Shown here one piece after another: positions 34,451 through 43,917 of a stretch of 64,000 nt of DNA. Position 1 is the stretch's first letter. Each line of letters begins with the position of its first letter. The notes below the pieces were generated by a model, which made no database searches, was not told the origin of the DNA, and saw only the letters and a program-made list of their open reading frames with translations. Position numbers and translations under genes: made by a program. This DNA is from Lachnotalea sp. AF33-28. Its GTDB lineage: Bacteria; Bacillota; Clostridia; Lachnospirales; Lachnospiraceae. Location: positions 62,001 through 126,000 of the forward strand of contig NZ_QUEE01000015.1 in the NCBI RefSeq assembly GCF_003477885.1, given 5' to 3'.

Positions 34451-36193
34451 ATGTATCAGCAGACTTATTATTTCAACAGGAATTCGGATGCCGAAGGCAT
34501 CTTTGTAACCGCAGACAGTCTTTATACGAAGGAAGCGGGGTACGGATTTGTCACGGAAAAGAACAGGGATGAGAACAGGGATCTGCAAATCCCCGAGATC
34601 AACAGCGGATTTGATATCTGGAGCTGGTATAAGGGACGGCAGCTGTCACAGCTTACGGCAGATGAGTACGGCTGCCGTATAGACAGCGCCGGGAAAGCGG
34701 TTCCGCTGATCTTTAAAGCGGATGTCCCTGCCTGCGGCAACTACAGGGTGACCCTACATATTAACGGAGGCGCAGAAGGGATACATGACCTCACCGTTTT
34801 TACGCAGCGCAGGCGTCTGACAAAAAAGGAGGCGCAGATCGCTCCCGGAGAGGATTTCACTTTTTCCTGCAATGTCAACGTAACGGATATCATTCCCAGG
34901 GGCATGCTGGAAAGAGTCGGCTGCAGGTCTGTTGATATCGCAGTCCTGGCGGATATCTCCCGGCTGACCGGCCTGACCATAGAAGAAGCGGACGTGCCCA
35001 CGATCTATATCGCGGGGGATTCCACCGTAACCGACCAGACGGGAAGCTATCCCTACAATCCGTTTCACTGCTACAGCGGCTGGGGGCAGTGCTTTCCTGC
35101 CTATATTAACTGTAAAGCGGCCGTATCCAACCATGCGCATTCGGGCCTGACGACCGAGAGTTTCCGAAAGGAAGGGCATTATGCCATCGTGCAGGAGGCT
35201 TTAAAGCCCGGCGATTATTACTTCATGCAGTTCGCCCACAACGACCAGAAGCTGGCCCATCTGACGGCCGCAGGAGGATACCGCAGCAACCTGATCCGCT
35301 ATATCGATGAAGTACGCGAAAAAGGCGCCGTTCCGGTAATTGTTACCCCCCTATGCCGCAATACCTGGAAGGGCAGCGAAGGCGCCTACAACGATCTGCT
35401 GGCGGAGTACGCCGCCGAATGCAGAAAGGTGGGGCAGGAATACGGCGTCCCTGTCCTAGACCTGCATAAGCGGAGCATGGATCTGATCACAGGGCTGGGC
35501 CTGGAATCTGCCAAACGTTATTTTTATCCCGGAGATTATACGCATACCAACGATTACGGCGCATGGTTCATGGCGCGCTGTGTCGCGGAAGAATGCGCGG
35601 CTGTACAGGAGCTTTCCGCCTTTTTGTCGCTTTCGGCTCCTGCATGGGAACCGGAAGGGGATGTGCCGCCCATCGCGCCGCCCGCCGATGCGGACCCGCT
35701 CGCCGGCGATCCGGGCCCTGCCGTACCGGAAGAGTTTACGCACGCGGCTGATCCCAAGGCTCCTGCTCTGCGCGCGGATATGCTCAATCTGGTGATGAAA
35801 GCTTCCGGTTACTTCCCGGCCAATGTCTACAATGACCGGTTTACGGATGTGGTAGGACACGAGTGGTATGCCGGCGTGGTGGAGTGCTGCTGGTCCAACG
35901 GTATCGTTGATCCGGCGCTGGTGGATACCTGCTTCTATCCCGGCAGGCAGGTTACCTTTGAGGAGCTTCTCTCCTACTGTGTCAATGCCTATAAAAACCG
36001 TAAAACACTGCCGGATGCCAAAGCCGGAAACAGCGTGCCGGAGGATGGACGGCTCTCGGCATGGGCGCGCCCTTATTACGAAGCAGCGTCACGCATTGGT
36101 CTTACCGTAAATGGCCTCATGCCCAGCCAGGAGCTGACCTGCGGCGAGGCACAGCCGGTCCTGCTGTCGCTGTATAAAGCGCTTCATATATAA
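34451..36193 (+). CDS. SGNH rhamnogalacturonan acetylesterase-like protein with C-terminal S-layer-type repeats
   Basis: A 580-residue protein. Residues 1-190 form a beta-rich domain. The SGNH esterase follows, with IYIAGDSTVTDQTG (nucleophile Ser), HSGLTTESF, QFAHNDQK and DYTHTNDYGA (Asp/His). A proline/aspartate-rich linker of about 50 residues leads to a C-terminal region that fits three S-layer homology repeats (FTDVVGHEWYAGVVE, VTFEELLSYCVNAYK, LSAWARPYYEAASRIG). No signal peptide is visible, which is odd for such a protein. ATG 34451 follows AAAGGAT. Confidence 0.8.
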   Translation: MYQQTYYFNRNSDAEGIFVTADSLYTKEAGYGFVTEKNRDENRDLQIPEINSGFDIWSWYKGRQLSQLTADEYGCRIDSAGKAVPLIFKADVPACGNYRVTLHINGGAEGIHDLTVFTQRRRLTKKEAQIAPGEDFTFSCNVNVTDIIPRGMLERVGCRSVDIAVLADISRLTGLTIEEADVPTIYIAGDSTVTDQTGSYPYNPFHCYSGWGQCFPAYINCKAAVSNHAHSGLTTESFRKEGHYAIVQEALKPGDYYFMQFAHNDQKLAHLTAAGGYRSNLIRYIDEVREKGAVPVIVTPLCRNTWKGSEGAYNDLLAEYAAECRKVGQEYGVPVLDLHKRSMDLITGLGLESAKRYFYPGDYTHTNDYGAWFMARCVAEECAAVQELSAFLSLSAPAWEPEGDVPPIAPPADADPLAGDPGPAVPEEFTHAADPKAPALRADMLNLVMKASGYFPANVYNDRFTDVVGHEWYAGVVECCWSNGIVDPALVDTCFYPGRQVTFEELLSYCVNAYKNRKTLPDAKAGNSVPEDGRLSAWARPYYEAASRIGLTVNGLMPSQELTCGEAQPVLLSLYKALHI

Positions 36194-36243
36194 AACGAAG
36201 GGATCGCGCGGCAATGTGATGTGCCGCGCCAAAAAGAGCGAGG

Positions 36244-37158
36244 ATGGACAGAACAATCTACTACTGTATAACACAAGCCGAAAACGGCCTTAGGACGGAG
36301 CAGTACCTGCGCCGTCTCCGCTATTCGGCGGAAAGCGTAAAGCAGCTGAAAAAGGAGCCGGAATGTATTCTGGTCAATCAAACGCCCTTCCGGATGAACC
36401 GGCGGCTCAAAGAGGGGGACGTTCTTACCGTCCGCGTCATAGACCCCGCTGTTTCCGGTCATGTTGCGGCCGTACAGCTGCCTTTGGATATTGTCTATGA
36501 AGACGAAGATATCCTTGTGATTCATAAACCGGCGGGCATGCCGGTCCATCCGTCGAAAACCAACACCGACAACACGCTGGCCAACGCTCTGGCATGGTAT
36601 TACAAGGCGCAGGGGAAGCCCTTCTGTTTTCGCTGTGCAGGCCGGCTGGACCGCGATACATCCGGCTTAATCCTCGTCGCCAAACACTTTGTCAGCTCCG
36701 GAATCCTTTCTTCCATGGCGGCCCGACGCGAAATTCGAAGGGATTACCTCGCCATTTCCCGGGGGCATATAAGCCCCCGGGAGGGTACCATCTGCGCGCC
36801 GCTGTCGCGCAGACCGGGCCCCGGCATCCTGCGCATTGTAGATTTTGAGCATGGTGAATCGGCCGTCACCCATTACCGGGTCCTCTCTGAAAAGAACGGG
36901 CACAGCCTGATCCTGGTCACATTGGAAACAGGCCGCACTCATCAGATACGCATCCATATGAAACATCTCGGATTCCCCCTGTCCGGCGACTACCTCTACA
37001 ATCCCGATATGGAATACATCTCCCGCCAGGCTCTGCACTCGTACCGGCTCACCTTCACCCATCCCGTTACCGGCGCCAATATGGTCTTTACCGCCCCGCT
37101 GCCTGAAGACATGCTCCGGATACTGTCTCCTGACATATTGCGCTTTTCAATTTCATAA
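36244..37158 (+). CDS. RluA-family pseudouridine synthase
   Basis: A 304-residue RNA modification enzyme that turns uridine into pseudouridine in rRNA or tRNA. The S4-like N-terminal part (VKQLKKEPECILVNQTPF) is followed by the catalytic domain: DEDILVIHKPAGMPVHPS, catalytic Asp in GRLDRDTSGLILVAK, and LETGRTHQIRIHMKHLGFPLSGD. GAGCGAGG precedes the ATG. The exact target is not predictable. Confidence 0.93.
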   Translation: MDRTIYYCITQAENGLRTEQYLRRLRYSAESVKQLKKEPECILVNQTPFRMNRRLKEGDVLTVRVIDPAVSGHVAAVQLPLDIVYEDEDILVIHKPAGMPVHPSKTNTDNTLANALAWYYKAQGKPFCFRCAGRLDRDTSGLILVAKHFVSSGILSSMAARREIRRDYLAISRGHISPREGTICAPLSRRPGPGILRIVDFEHGESAVTHYRVLSEKNGHSLILVTLETGRTHQIRIHMKHLGFPLSGDYLYNPDMEYISRQALHSYRLTFTHPVTGANMVFTAPLPEDMLRILSPDILRFSIS

Positions 37159-37172
37159 AATCCCGCTATAAT
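37144..37172 (+). promoter_or_regulatory. Promoter of the metF operon
   Basis: TTTTCA (37144-37149) and TATAAT (37167-37172) are spaced by 17 bases. The leader is only about 45 bases, so there is no room for a SAM riboswitch or T-box. Confidence 0.55.
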
Positions 37173-37220
37173 AGGAAACATAACTTTATTGAAACATTCT
37201 CACAGAAAAGAGGAATACAT

Positions 37221-38096
37221 TTGAAAATACGAGATTTAATGAAACAGAAAGAGATCACCTTATCCTTTGAGGTGTTTCCTCCCAAGACCGCAGATAAATA
37301 CGCCTCCGTGGAAAAAGCCGTCACCGAGATCGCCCGGCTGTCCCCGGATTTTATGAGCGTTACCTACGGCGCGGGTGGAGGCACCAGCCGCCATACCGTC
37401 GATATCGCCTCTGCAATCCACAGAGACTGCGGTGTGCCCACGCTGGCCCATCTCACCTGCGTGTCTTCCACACGGGAAAATATCCGCCAGATGCTGGATA
37501 CTTTAAAGGCAAACGGCATTGATAACATTCTGGCACTGCGCGGGGACATCCCGAAAGATTCCGATTTTCCCATGCCCCATCATTATCACTATGCGTCCGA
37601 ACTGATACAGGATATCCGGTCTTATGGGGATTTCTGCATCGGCGCCGCCTGTTATCCGGAAGGACATGTGGAATCCGCCAACAAAAAGGAAGACCTGCTG
37701 CATCTGAAGGAAAAGGTGGATCAGGGCTGCGATTTTCTGACCACGCAGATGTTCTTTGACAACAACATACTGTATAATTTTCTGTACCGCATCCGTGAGA
37801 TCGGCATTACCGTGCCGGTATGCGCAGGCATCATGCCCGTAACAAACGGCAGGCAGATCGCCAGGATCTGTCAGCTGTCCGGCACCTATCTGCCGGCGCG
37901 CTTTAAAGCGGTCGTGGACCGGTTCGGAGATAATCCCGCGGCCATGAAGCAGGCCGGCATCGCCTATGCGACCGATCAGATCATCGATCTGATTGCCAAC
38001 GGTGTGAACAACATCCATGTATATTCTATGAACAAACCTGAGGTTGCCGCTAAAATCATGGAAAATCTGGGAGCTATCTATGAATCTCAATTATAA
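37221..38096 (+). CDS. metF: Methylenetetrahydrofolate reductase
   Basis: A 291-residue FAD-dependent TIM-barrel enzyme that reduces 5,10-methylene-THF to 5-methyl-THF. It shows SFEVFPPKT (with catalytic Glu), VTYGAGGGTS, LTCVSSTR, LALRGDIPKD, and FLTTQMFFDN. The start is TTG 37221, preceded by AGAGGA. The next gene begins inside its end, so the methionine genes form one operon. Confidence 0.95.
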   Translation: MKIRDLMKQKEITLSFEVFPPKTADKYASVEKAVTEIARLSPDFMSVTYGAGGGTSRHTVDIASAIHRDCGVPTLAHLTCVSSTRENIRQMLDTLKANGIDNILALRGDIPKDSDFPMPHHYHYASELIQDIRSYGDFCIGAACYPEGHVESANKKEDLLHLKEKVDQGCDFLTTQMFFDNNILYNFLYRIREIGITVPVCAGIMPVTNGRQIARICQLSGTYLPARFKAVVDRFGDNPAAMKQAGIAYATDQIIDLIANGVNNIHVYSMNKPEVAAKIMENLGAIYESQL

Positions 38097-38727
38097 AGAA
38101 ACCATACGTTATCTCGGATACGGAAAGCAGGAGCCGGACGCCGCCATACGCGCGCTCATCGAGGGCTGCTGGCTGGAACTGGACGCCTCGTTAAGCCCGA
38201 AATGTACCTGGGACGTCTACAGGCTGCAGCACAAAGAGGAGAACCGGCTGTGCTTTGCAGGCATGGAGGTCACCAGCAAAAGCCTGAATAAAAACCTGGC
38301 CGGATGCGGCTTCATTCTCCTGTTTGCGGCCACGCTGGGCCCAAGGGTGGATCTGCTGATCGGGAAATACACCCGCCTTCAGATGAGCAGGGCGGTCGTC
38401 CTGCAGGCTGCCGCCGCGGCCGCCATCGAGGATTACTGCAACGGGATCAATACAAAGCTTAAAAGCGTCATGGCGGAAAAAGGGCTTTATTTAAGGCCCC
38501 GGTTCAGCCCCGGATACGGTGATTTCGACCTGGCCCATCAGAGACAGCTGATCACCGTGCTGGATACTCCTAAGAAAATCGGATTAACCCTGACCGACAG
38601 CCTGATCATGGCCCCGGCAAAATCCGTCACAGCCGTCATCGGACTAAGCGAATACGATACCCGCTGCCATCTGTCCGGCTGTGAGGCATGCGGTAAAACA
38701 GATTGTGAATTCAGGAGGTTTTCATGA
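38080..38727 (+). CDS. Cobalamin-dependent methionine synthase activation-domain protein
   Basis: A 215-residue protein equivalent to the C-terminal reactivation domain of long MetH enzymes, here encoded separately. Diagnostic pieces are RPRFSPGYGDFDLAHQRQL (SAM binding) and MAPAKSVTAVIGL, with a C-terminal CEACGKTDCEFR. It reductively remethylates cob(II)alamin of the MetH encoded next. ATG 38080 was chosen after GGGAG; it overlaps metF by 17 bases and metH by 4. Confidence 0.88.
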   Translation: MNLNYKETIRYLGYGKQEPDAAIRALIEGCWLELDASLSPKCTWDVYRLQHKEENRLCFAGMEVTSKSLNKNLAGCGFILLFAATLGPRVDLLIGKYTRLQMSRAVVLQAAAAAAIEDYCNGINTKLKSVMAEKGLYLRPRFSPGYGDFDLAHQRQLITVLDTPKKIGLTLTDSLIMAPAKSVTAVIGLSEYDTRCHLSGCEACGKTDCEFRRFS

Positions 38728-41126
38728 ATATACTGGAAGAAATGAAGAAACGGCTGCTGTTTTTTGACGGCGGCATGGGCACGCTGCTGCAGGAGGCAGG
38801 ACTGGCTCCCGGAGAACTGCCCGAACTCTGGAACCTGTCCCATCCTGAAACAGTCACACATCTGCACCTGGATTACCTGAATGCGGGATGCGATATCATC
38901 ACCGCCAATACCTTCGGCGCCAACGCCCTGAAATTTACCGGGGACAACACCCCGACGGTTGAAGAGGTCGTATCCGCGGCTATCGCCAACGCCAAGAACG
39001 CAGTGACGCAGTGCGGCTGCCCGTCCAAGTATGTCGCGTTGGACATGGGCCCCACCGGAAAGCTCTTAAAGCCCCTGGGGGACCTGGATTTTGAGGATGC
39101 GGTGAGCCTCTACAGGCAGACGGTTCTGGCGGGCGCGGCCGCAGGCGCCGATCTGATCCTGATCGAAACCATGGGGGATACTTATGAGATAAAGGCCGCC
39201 GTCCTTGCGGCGAAGGAGGCATCGGATCTGCCGGTGTTTGTCACCGCTGCTTTTGACGAACAGGGCACGCTGCTGACCGGCGGCAGCATCCCCGCAGTCG
39301 TAGCCCTGCTGGAAGGGCTGGGCGTGGACGCCCTGGGCTTAAACTGCGGGCTGGGCCCCGTCCAGATGAAGCCTTTGACCGGAGAGTTTCTCAAGTACGC
39401 TTCCATCCCCGTCATTGTAAATCCCAACGCCGGGCTTCCCAGAGCAGAAGCCGGTAAAACCGTATTTGACGTGGGGCCCGAGGAATTTTCTTCCGTCATG
39501 AAGGAAATTGCCGAAGACGGCGCCAGGATGCTGGGCGGATGCTGCGGCACAACTCCGGAGCATATCCGTCTCATGATCGATAAATGCCGTACGGTCTCCC
39601 CTGTACCCGTAAAAGAGAAAAATATAACCGTGGTATCCTCATACACCAAAGCCGTGGAAATCGGTCCGGATCCTGTAATTATCGGCGAACGGATCAATCC
39701 TACCGGCAAGAAAAAGCTGAAAGAAGCTCTAAAAAGCGGGGATCTGGAATATATATTAAAGGAGGGCCTTGCTCAGGTTTCCGGAGGGGCTCATGTCCTG
39801 GATGTAAATGTGGGGCTCCCGGATATCGATGAAACAGGAATGATGTGCAGGGTAATCTCCGAACTGCAGAGCGTTGTGGATCTGCCCCTGCAGATCGACA
39901 CCTCCAGCCCCGCAGCCATGGAGGCAGCGCTGCGCCTTTACAACGGAAAGGCGTTGATCAATTCCGTAAACGGCAAAGCCGAAAGCATGGAGCAGATATT
40001 TCCCCTGGTCAAAAAATACGGCGGGGTGGTGGTGGCTCTGACTCTGGATGAAAGCGGTATACCTGAAACCTGGGAGGGGCGCATCGCCATCGCTGAAAAA
40101 ATATACGCGGCAGCCGCCTCCTACGGCATCGCCAAAAAGGATATCCTGGTGGACTGTCTGGCCATGACCATCAGCTCCGATCAGTCTTCCGCTCTCACCA
40201 CGCTGGAAACTCTGCGACGGGTACGGGATGACCTGCACGGCCATACCATACTTGGCGTTTCCAATATATCCTTCGGTCTTCCCGCCAGACCGGTCATCAA
40301 CAGCTTTTTCTTTGCAATGGCCTTGCAGAACGGACTTAACGCAGCCATCGTCAATCCCGGCTCCGAGGATATGATGAAGGCTTATCACAGTTTCCGCGCA
40401 TTAACCGGCAGAGATTTGCAGTGCGCGGCCTTTATTGAACAGTACGGCGGCCAGCCATCTCCTGCCGCGTCCGCACAAACCGGCCCCGGCGCAGCTGATC
40501 TTTCATTAAAAGAGGCCATTATCCGCGGGCTTAAAGAGGCATCCAAACACGCCACCGAAACGATGATTAAGGATCTGCCTCCGTTGGAGATCATAAACAG
40601 CCATCTGATTCCCGCACTGGATGTGGTCGGCAAAGGCTTTGAAACAAAAACTATGTTCCTTCCTCAGCTCCTCATGAGCGCGGAGGCTGCCAAGGCCGCC
40701 TTTGAGGTGATCAAAACCACTCTGGCCGCTTCCGGTATTTCCGAGGAAAAGAAGGGCACGGTTGTAATCGCCACCGTGAAAGGGGATATACATGATATCG
40801 GCAAAAATATTGTGAAAATTCTGCTGGAAAATTACAGCTATCAGGTGATCGATCTGGGCAGGGATGTGGAGCCTGAGCTGATCGCAGATACAGTCTGCAG
40901 CACTCACGCGCCGCTTGCCGGTTTAAGCGCTCTGATGACTACCACCGTCCCCAGCATGGAAGCTACGATCCGTCTGCTCAGGCAGCGCGCTCCCTGGTGC
41001 AGGGTCATGGTCGGAGGGGCAGTGCTCACCCAGGAATACGCGGATATGATCGGCGCCGATTATTACGCGAAGGATGCCATGGCATCGGTGCATTATGCCG
41101 AAACCGTGTTCTCCGGGAATAACTAA
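38724..41126 (+). CDS. metH: Cobalamin-dependent methionine synthase without reactivation domain
   Basis: An 800-residue enzyme moving methyl from methyl-THF to homocysteine through cobalamin. The order is homocysteine domain (FFDGGMGTLLQEAGL; zinc Cys in GLNCG and GGCCGTTPEHI), pterin domain (IIGERINPTGKKKLK, SNISFGLP), helical cap, and B12 domain with DIHDIGKNI near residue 690. It stops after the B12 domain; the reactivation function is in the preceding gene. GGAGG precedes the ATG. Confidence 0.94.
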   Translation: MNILEEMKKRLLFFDGGMGTLLQEAGLAPGELPELWNLSHPETVTHLHLDYLNAGCDIITANTFGANALKFTGDNTPTVEEVVSAAIANAKNAVTQCGCPSKYVALDMGPTGKLLKPLGDLDFEDAVSLYRQTVLAGAAAGADLILIETMGDTYEIKAAVLAAKEASDLPVFVTAAFDEQGTLLTGGSIPAVVALLEGLGVDALGLNCGLGPVQMKPLTGEFLKYASIPVIVNPNAGLPRAEAGKTVFDVGPEEFSSVMKEIAEDGARMLGGCCGTTPEHIRLMIDKCRTVSPVPVKEKNITVVSSYTKAVEIGPDPVIIGERINPTGKKKLKEALKSGDLEYILKEGLAQVSGGAHVLDVNVGLPDIDETGMMCRVISELQSVVDLPLQIDTSSPAAMEAALRLYNGKALINSVNGKAESMEQIFPLVKKYGGVVVALTLDESGIPETWEGRIAIAEKIYAAAASYGIAKKDILVDCLAMTISSDQSSALTTLETLRRVRDDLHGHTILGVSNISFGLPARPVINSFFFAMALQNGLNAAIVNPGSEDMMKAYHSFRALTGRDLQCAAFIEQYGGQPSPAASAQTGPGAADLSLKEAIIRGLKEASKHATETMIKDLPPLEIINSHLIPALDVVGKGFETKTMFLPQLLMSAEAAKAAFEVIKTTLAASGISEEKKGTVVIATVKGDIHDIGKNIVKILLENYSYQVIDLGRDVEPELIADTVCSTHAPLAGLSALMTTTVPSMEATIRLLRQRAPWCRVMVGGAVLTQEYADMIGADYYAKDAMASVHYAETVFSGNN

Positions 41127-41161
41127 CGCATTCACAAACTATTAAGCAGGAGGTTTTTCTT

Positions 41162-42979
41162 ATGCAGAAAAAATACCGCAGTCTGCTGGCCCTGGTGCTG
41201 GCAGCTGTCATGCTGTTCTCATCGGCCTGTACGAAAGAGCCGGCCCCTGTGGAGACTACCGCCCAGACTGCTGCGGAATCCACCACAAGCTACGAACAGT
41301 ACCAGCAGACAGAACTCAAAAGTCAGGCAGAGTTTGATGCATTTACTGAAAAGATTTTCAGGGAGAGCATTTCAGCCAATACCATTGATCTGCACTACAC
41401 GCTGGCCGATCCGTCCGCCTATGGCATTACGGATTATGAAGTCACTTTAGGTTCCTATGACACCGCAGAGCAGAACGAATCCTTAGAAACACTCAAGAAT
41501 TACCAGAAGGAGCTTCTCGCCTTTCCATATGAGAAGCTTAATGAGGAGCAGCAGCTGACCTATGATATATTCAATACCTATCTGACCACGGCAATTAACG
41601 GTGCCAAATATTACCTGTATGACAATCCGGTGATGCCCACCATAGGGATACAGTCACAGCTGCCTGTGCTTCTGGCCGAATATACATTTTACAGTGAAAA
41701 AGACATCCAGGAGTATCTGGTGCTGCTGTCACAGCTGGACGATTATTTTACCGATCTGGTGAAATTTGAAAACGACAAGGCCGATGCAGGCCTGTTCATG
41801 AGCGATGAAATCGCGAATGAGGTCATAGACGGCTGCAGAAGTTTTATTGAAAATCCTGAGGAAAACTTCCTGATCGAAGTATTTGATGAGAAGGTGGATG
41901 CTTTTGAAGGCCTGTCCGACGAAGCGCGGGCCTCCTATAAACAGACAAACCGGGATACGGTACTAAGCGATGTGATTAACGCCTATCAGATCCTGATCGA
42001 CGGGCTCACCGCCCTGCTGGGGCGCGGCACCAACAGCGGCGGACTCTGCAATTTTCCCGAGGGCAAGGAGTACTATGAGTATCTGATCGCCTCCAATATA
42101 GGCTCACCCCATTCCGTGGAAGAGCTGCTGGCCCTGACCACCAACCAGCTGGGCGTGGATTCCCTGGCCATGAATCAGCTGCTCACAAATGACGAGAATC
42201 TGATGGCTGAAGTTTCGTCCTTTACGTTCAGTCTGTCCGATCCTACCGAGATACTGGAAGACTTAAAATCCAAAATCGGAAAGGATTTCCCTGCCCTGCA
42301 GGATACAAACTATACCGTTAAGTATGTACATAAATCCATGGAGGATTCCTTAAGCCCGGCCTTTTATTTGACTCCCCCCATCGACCGGCTGCAGGATAAT
42401 GTGATCTATATCAACAACGGCAGCCCGCAGAATGAAAATTCCCTCTATTCCACACTGGCTCACGAGGGATATCCGGGACATCTGTATCAGACCGTATACT
42501 CCAGCGCCGCTTCCTCCTGCAACTTAAGGAGAGCCCTAAGCTATACAGGATTTTCGGAAGGATGGGCCACCTATGTGGAGTTTTATTCCTATTCCCTGGA
42601 CAGCGGGCAGAAGCCCGAACTGGCCAGCCTGATGTCACACAATGCATCCGCGTCCCTTGCTCTGTATGCGCTGATGGATATGAACATCAACTATAACGGC
42701 TGGGACCTGGCAAAAACCGGCGAGTTTCTCAATCAGTTCTATGAGATTGAGGATCAGGAAGTGATTCAGACGGTGTATAACGCCATGATCTCGCAGCCGG
42801 CCAACTATCTGAATTATTATGTCGGATATCTGGAAATCCTGCAGCTGCGCCAAAAGGCAGAAAAAGCTCTTGGAGATAAATTCTCCCTGCTGGATTTCCA
42901 TACATTCCTGTTAGATATCGGAGATGCGCCGTTTACGGTGCTGAACGATTATCTGGATCAGTGGATCGGAGAGCAGTAG
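41162..42979 (+). CDS. DUF885-family lipoprotein, probable metallopeptidase
   Basis: A 605-residue lipoprotein with signal peptide and lipobox FSSAC, then a Thr/Glu-rich linker. The DUF885 core is recognised by LAHEGYPGHLYQTVY (zinc-binding HExxPGH near residue 437) and by GFSEGWATYVEFYSY, with the third-ligand glutamate. It is predicted to act on peptides outside the membrane. AGGAGG precedes the ATG. Its last 22 bases overlap the convergent radical SAM gene. Confidence 0.85.
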   Translation: MQKKYRSLLALVLAAVMLFSSACTKEPAPVETTAQTAAESTTSYEQYQQTELKSQAEFDAFTEKIFRESISANTIDLHYTLADPSAYGITDYEVTLGSYDTAEQNESLETLKNYQKELLAFPYEKLNEEQQLTYDIFNTYLTTAINGAKYYLYDNPVMPTIGIQSQLPVLLAEYTFYSEKDIQEYLVLLSQLDDYFTDLVKFENDKADAGLFMSDEIANEVIDGCRSFIENPEENFLIEVFDEKVDAFEGLSDEARASYKQTNRDTVLSDVINAYQILIDGLTALLGRGTNSGGLCNFPEGKEYYEYLIASNIGSPHSVEELLALTTNQLGVDSLAMNQLLTNDENLMAEVSSFTFSLSDPTEILEDLKSKIGKDFPALQDTNYTVKYVHKSMEDSLSPAFYLTPPIDRLQDNVIYINNGSPQNENSLYSTLAHEGYPGHLYQTVYSSAASSCNLRRALSYTGFSEGWATYVEFYSYSLDSGQKPELASLMSHNASASLALYALMDMNINYNGWDLAKTGEFLNQFYEIEDQEVIQTVYNAMISQPANYLNYYVGYLEILQLRQKAEKALGDKFSLLDFHTFLLDIGDAPFTVLNDYLDQWIGEQ

Positions 42980-43872
42980 CGTCCCTGGACGCACCCGCGT
43001 TCTTCCATCCTTTGTTTAATGGCATTGAGCACCTTCTTTTTATCGGCGCTCCACATCGGAGCGATCAGCAGCCGCTTAGGACCGTCACCGGTCAGGCGGT
43101 GAATGACCACATCCCGGGGGAGGTGCTCTATGCAGTCTATCAGCAGCTCTATATACTCTTCCATGGTCAGCGTCCGGAACAGTCTGAGGTTATAATCCTC
43201 CGCCAGATCCGTGCCTTTAAGCACATGCAGCAGCTGGAGCTTGACTCCCTGCACATGCAGGCGGCCCACATATTCCACGGTTTTTAGCATGTCGTCCTTT
43301 GTTTCCCCCGGCAGCCCCAATATGATGTGGACGATCACGCTGATGCCTCTCTCCTTCAGGGCCGCGACCGCCCGTTCAAAACATTCCAAATCATATCCCC
43401 TGCGGATATACGCTGCGCTCTCCGCTTTCACGGTCTGAAGCCCGAGCTCCACCCAGACCGGCTTTACCTGATTCAAGCGGCCTAAAAGCTCCAGAACGTC
43501 CTCCGGCAGACAGTCAGGCCGCGTCGCCACAGAAAGCGCAACAATCTCCTTATGGTACACAGCTTCCGTAAATATCTTCTCCAGATATTCCACCGGTGCA
43601 TATGTGTTGGTATAGGCCTGAAAATAAGCGATATACCTGCCATCCTTTATCTTATCCGCCACTTTCGCCTTGGCCTGTTCGATCTGTTCGGTAATGCTGT
43701 TTCTGGCCGGTGCCGCAAAATCGCCGGATCCGCCGGCGCTGCAGAAAATACAGCCCCGGCTGCCCAGCGTACCGTCCCGGCTGGGACAGGTCATGCCCCC
43801 GTTTAATGCCAGTTTATAGACTTTGGTTCCAAAGGTCTCTTTCAAATACCGATTTAAACTGTAATATCCCAT
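42958..43872 (-). CDS. TIGR01212-family radical SAM protein (YhcC-like)
   Basis: A 304-residue radical SAM protein. The cluster region is MTCPSRDGTLGSRGCIFC (cluster cysteines at the end and earlier), with RPDCLPEDVL, VELGLQTVK and VIVHIILGLPGE following. This spacing is diagnostic of the TIGR01212/YhcC family, whose substrate is not established. It is convergent with, and overlaps, the DUF885 gene by 22 bases. Confidence 0.9.
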   Translation of the reverse strand: MGYYSLNRYLKETFGTKVYKLALNGGMTCPSRDGTLGSRGCIFCSAGGSGDFAAPARNSITEQIEQAKAKVADKIKDGRYIAYFQAYTNTYAPVEYLEKIFTEAVYHKEIVALSVATRPDCLPEDVLELLGRLNQVKPVWVELGLQTVKAESAAYIRRGYDLECFERAVAALKERGISVIVHIILGLPGETKDDMLKTVEYVGRLHVQGVKLQLLHVLKGTDLAEDYNLRLFRTLTMEEYIELLIDCIEHLPRDVVIHRLTGDGPKRLLIAPMWSADKKKVLNAIKQRMEERGCVQGRYCSPIH

Positions 43873-43917
43873 ACTCTGAATGCTTCACCCCACCTGCTAT
43901 ACTGACAAAATTCACTG

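Noticed and set aside
37150..37220. Possible SAM riboswitch or T-box ahead of metF
   Set aside because: The leader between the promoter and the TTG start is about 45 bases, too short, and shows none of the conserved motifs.
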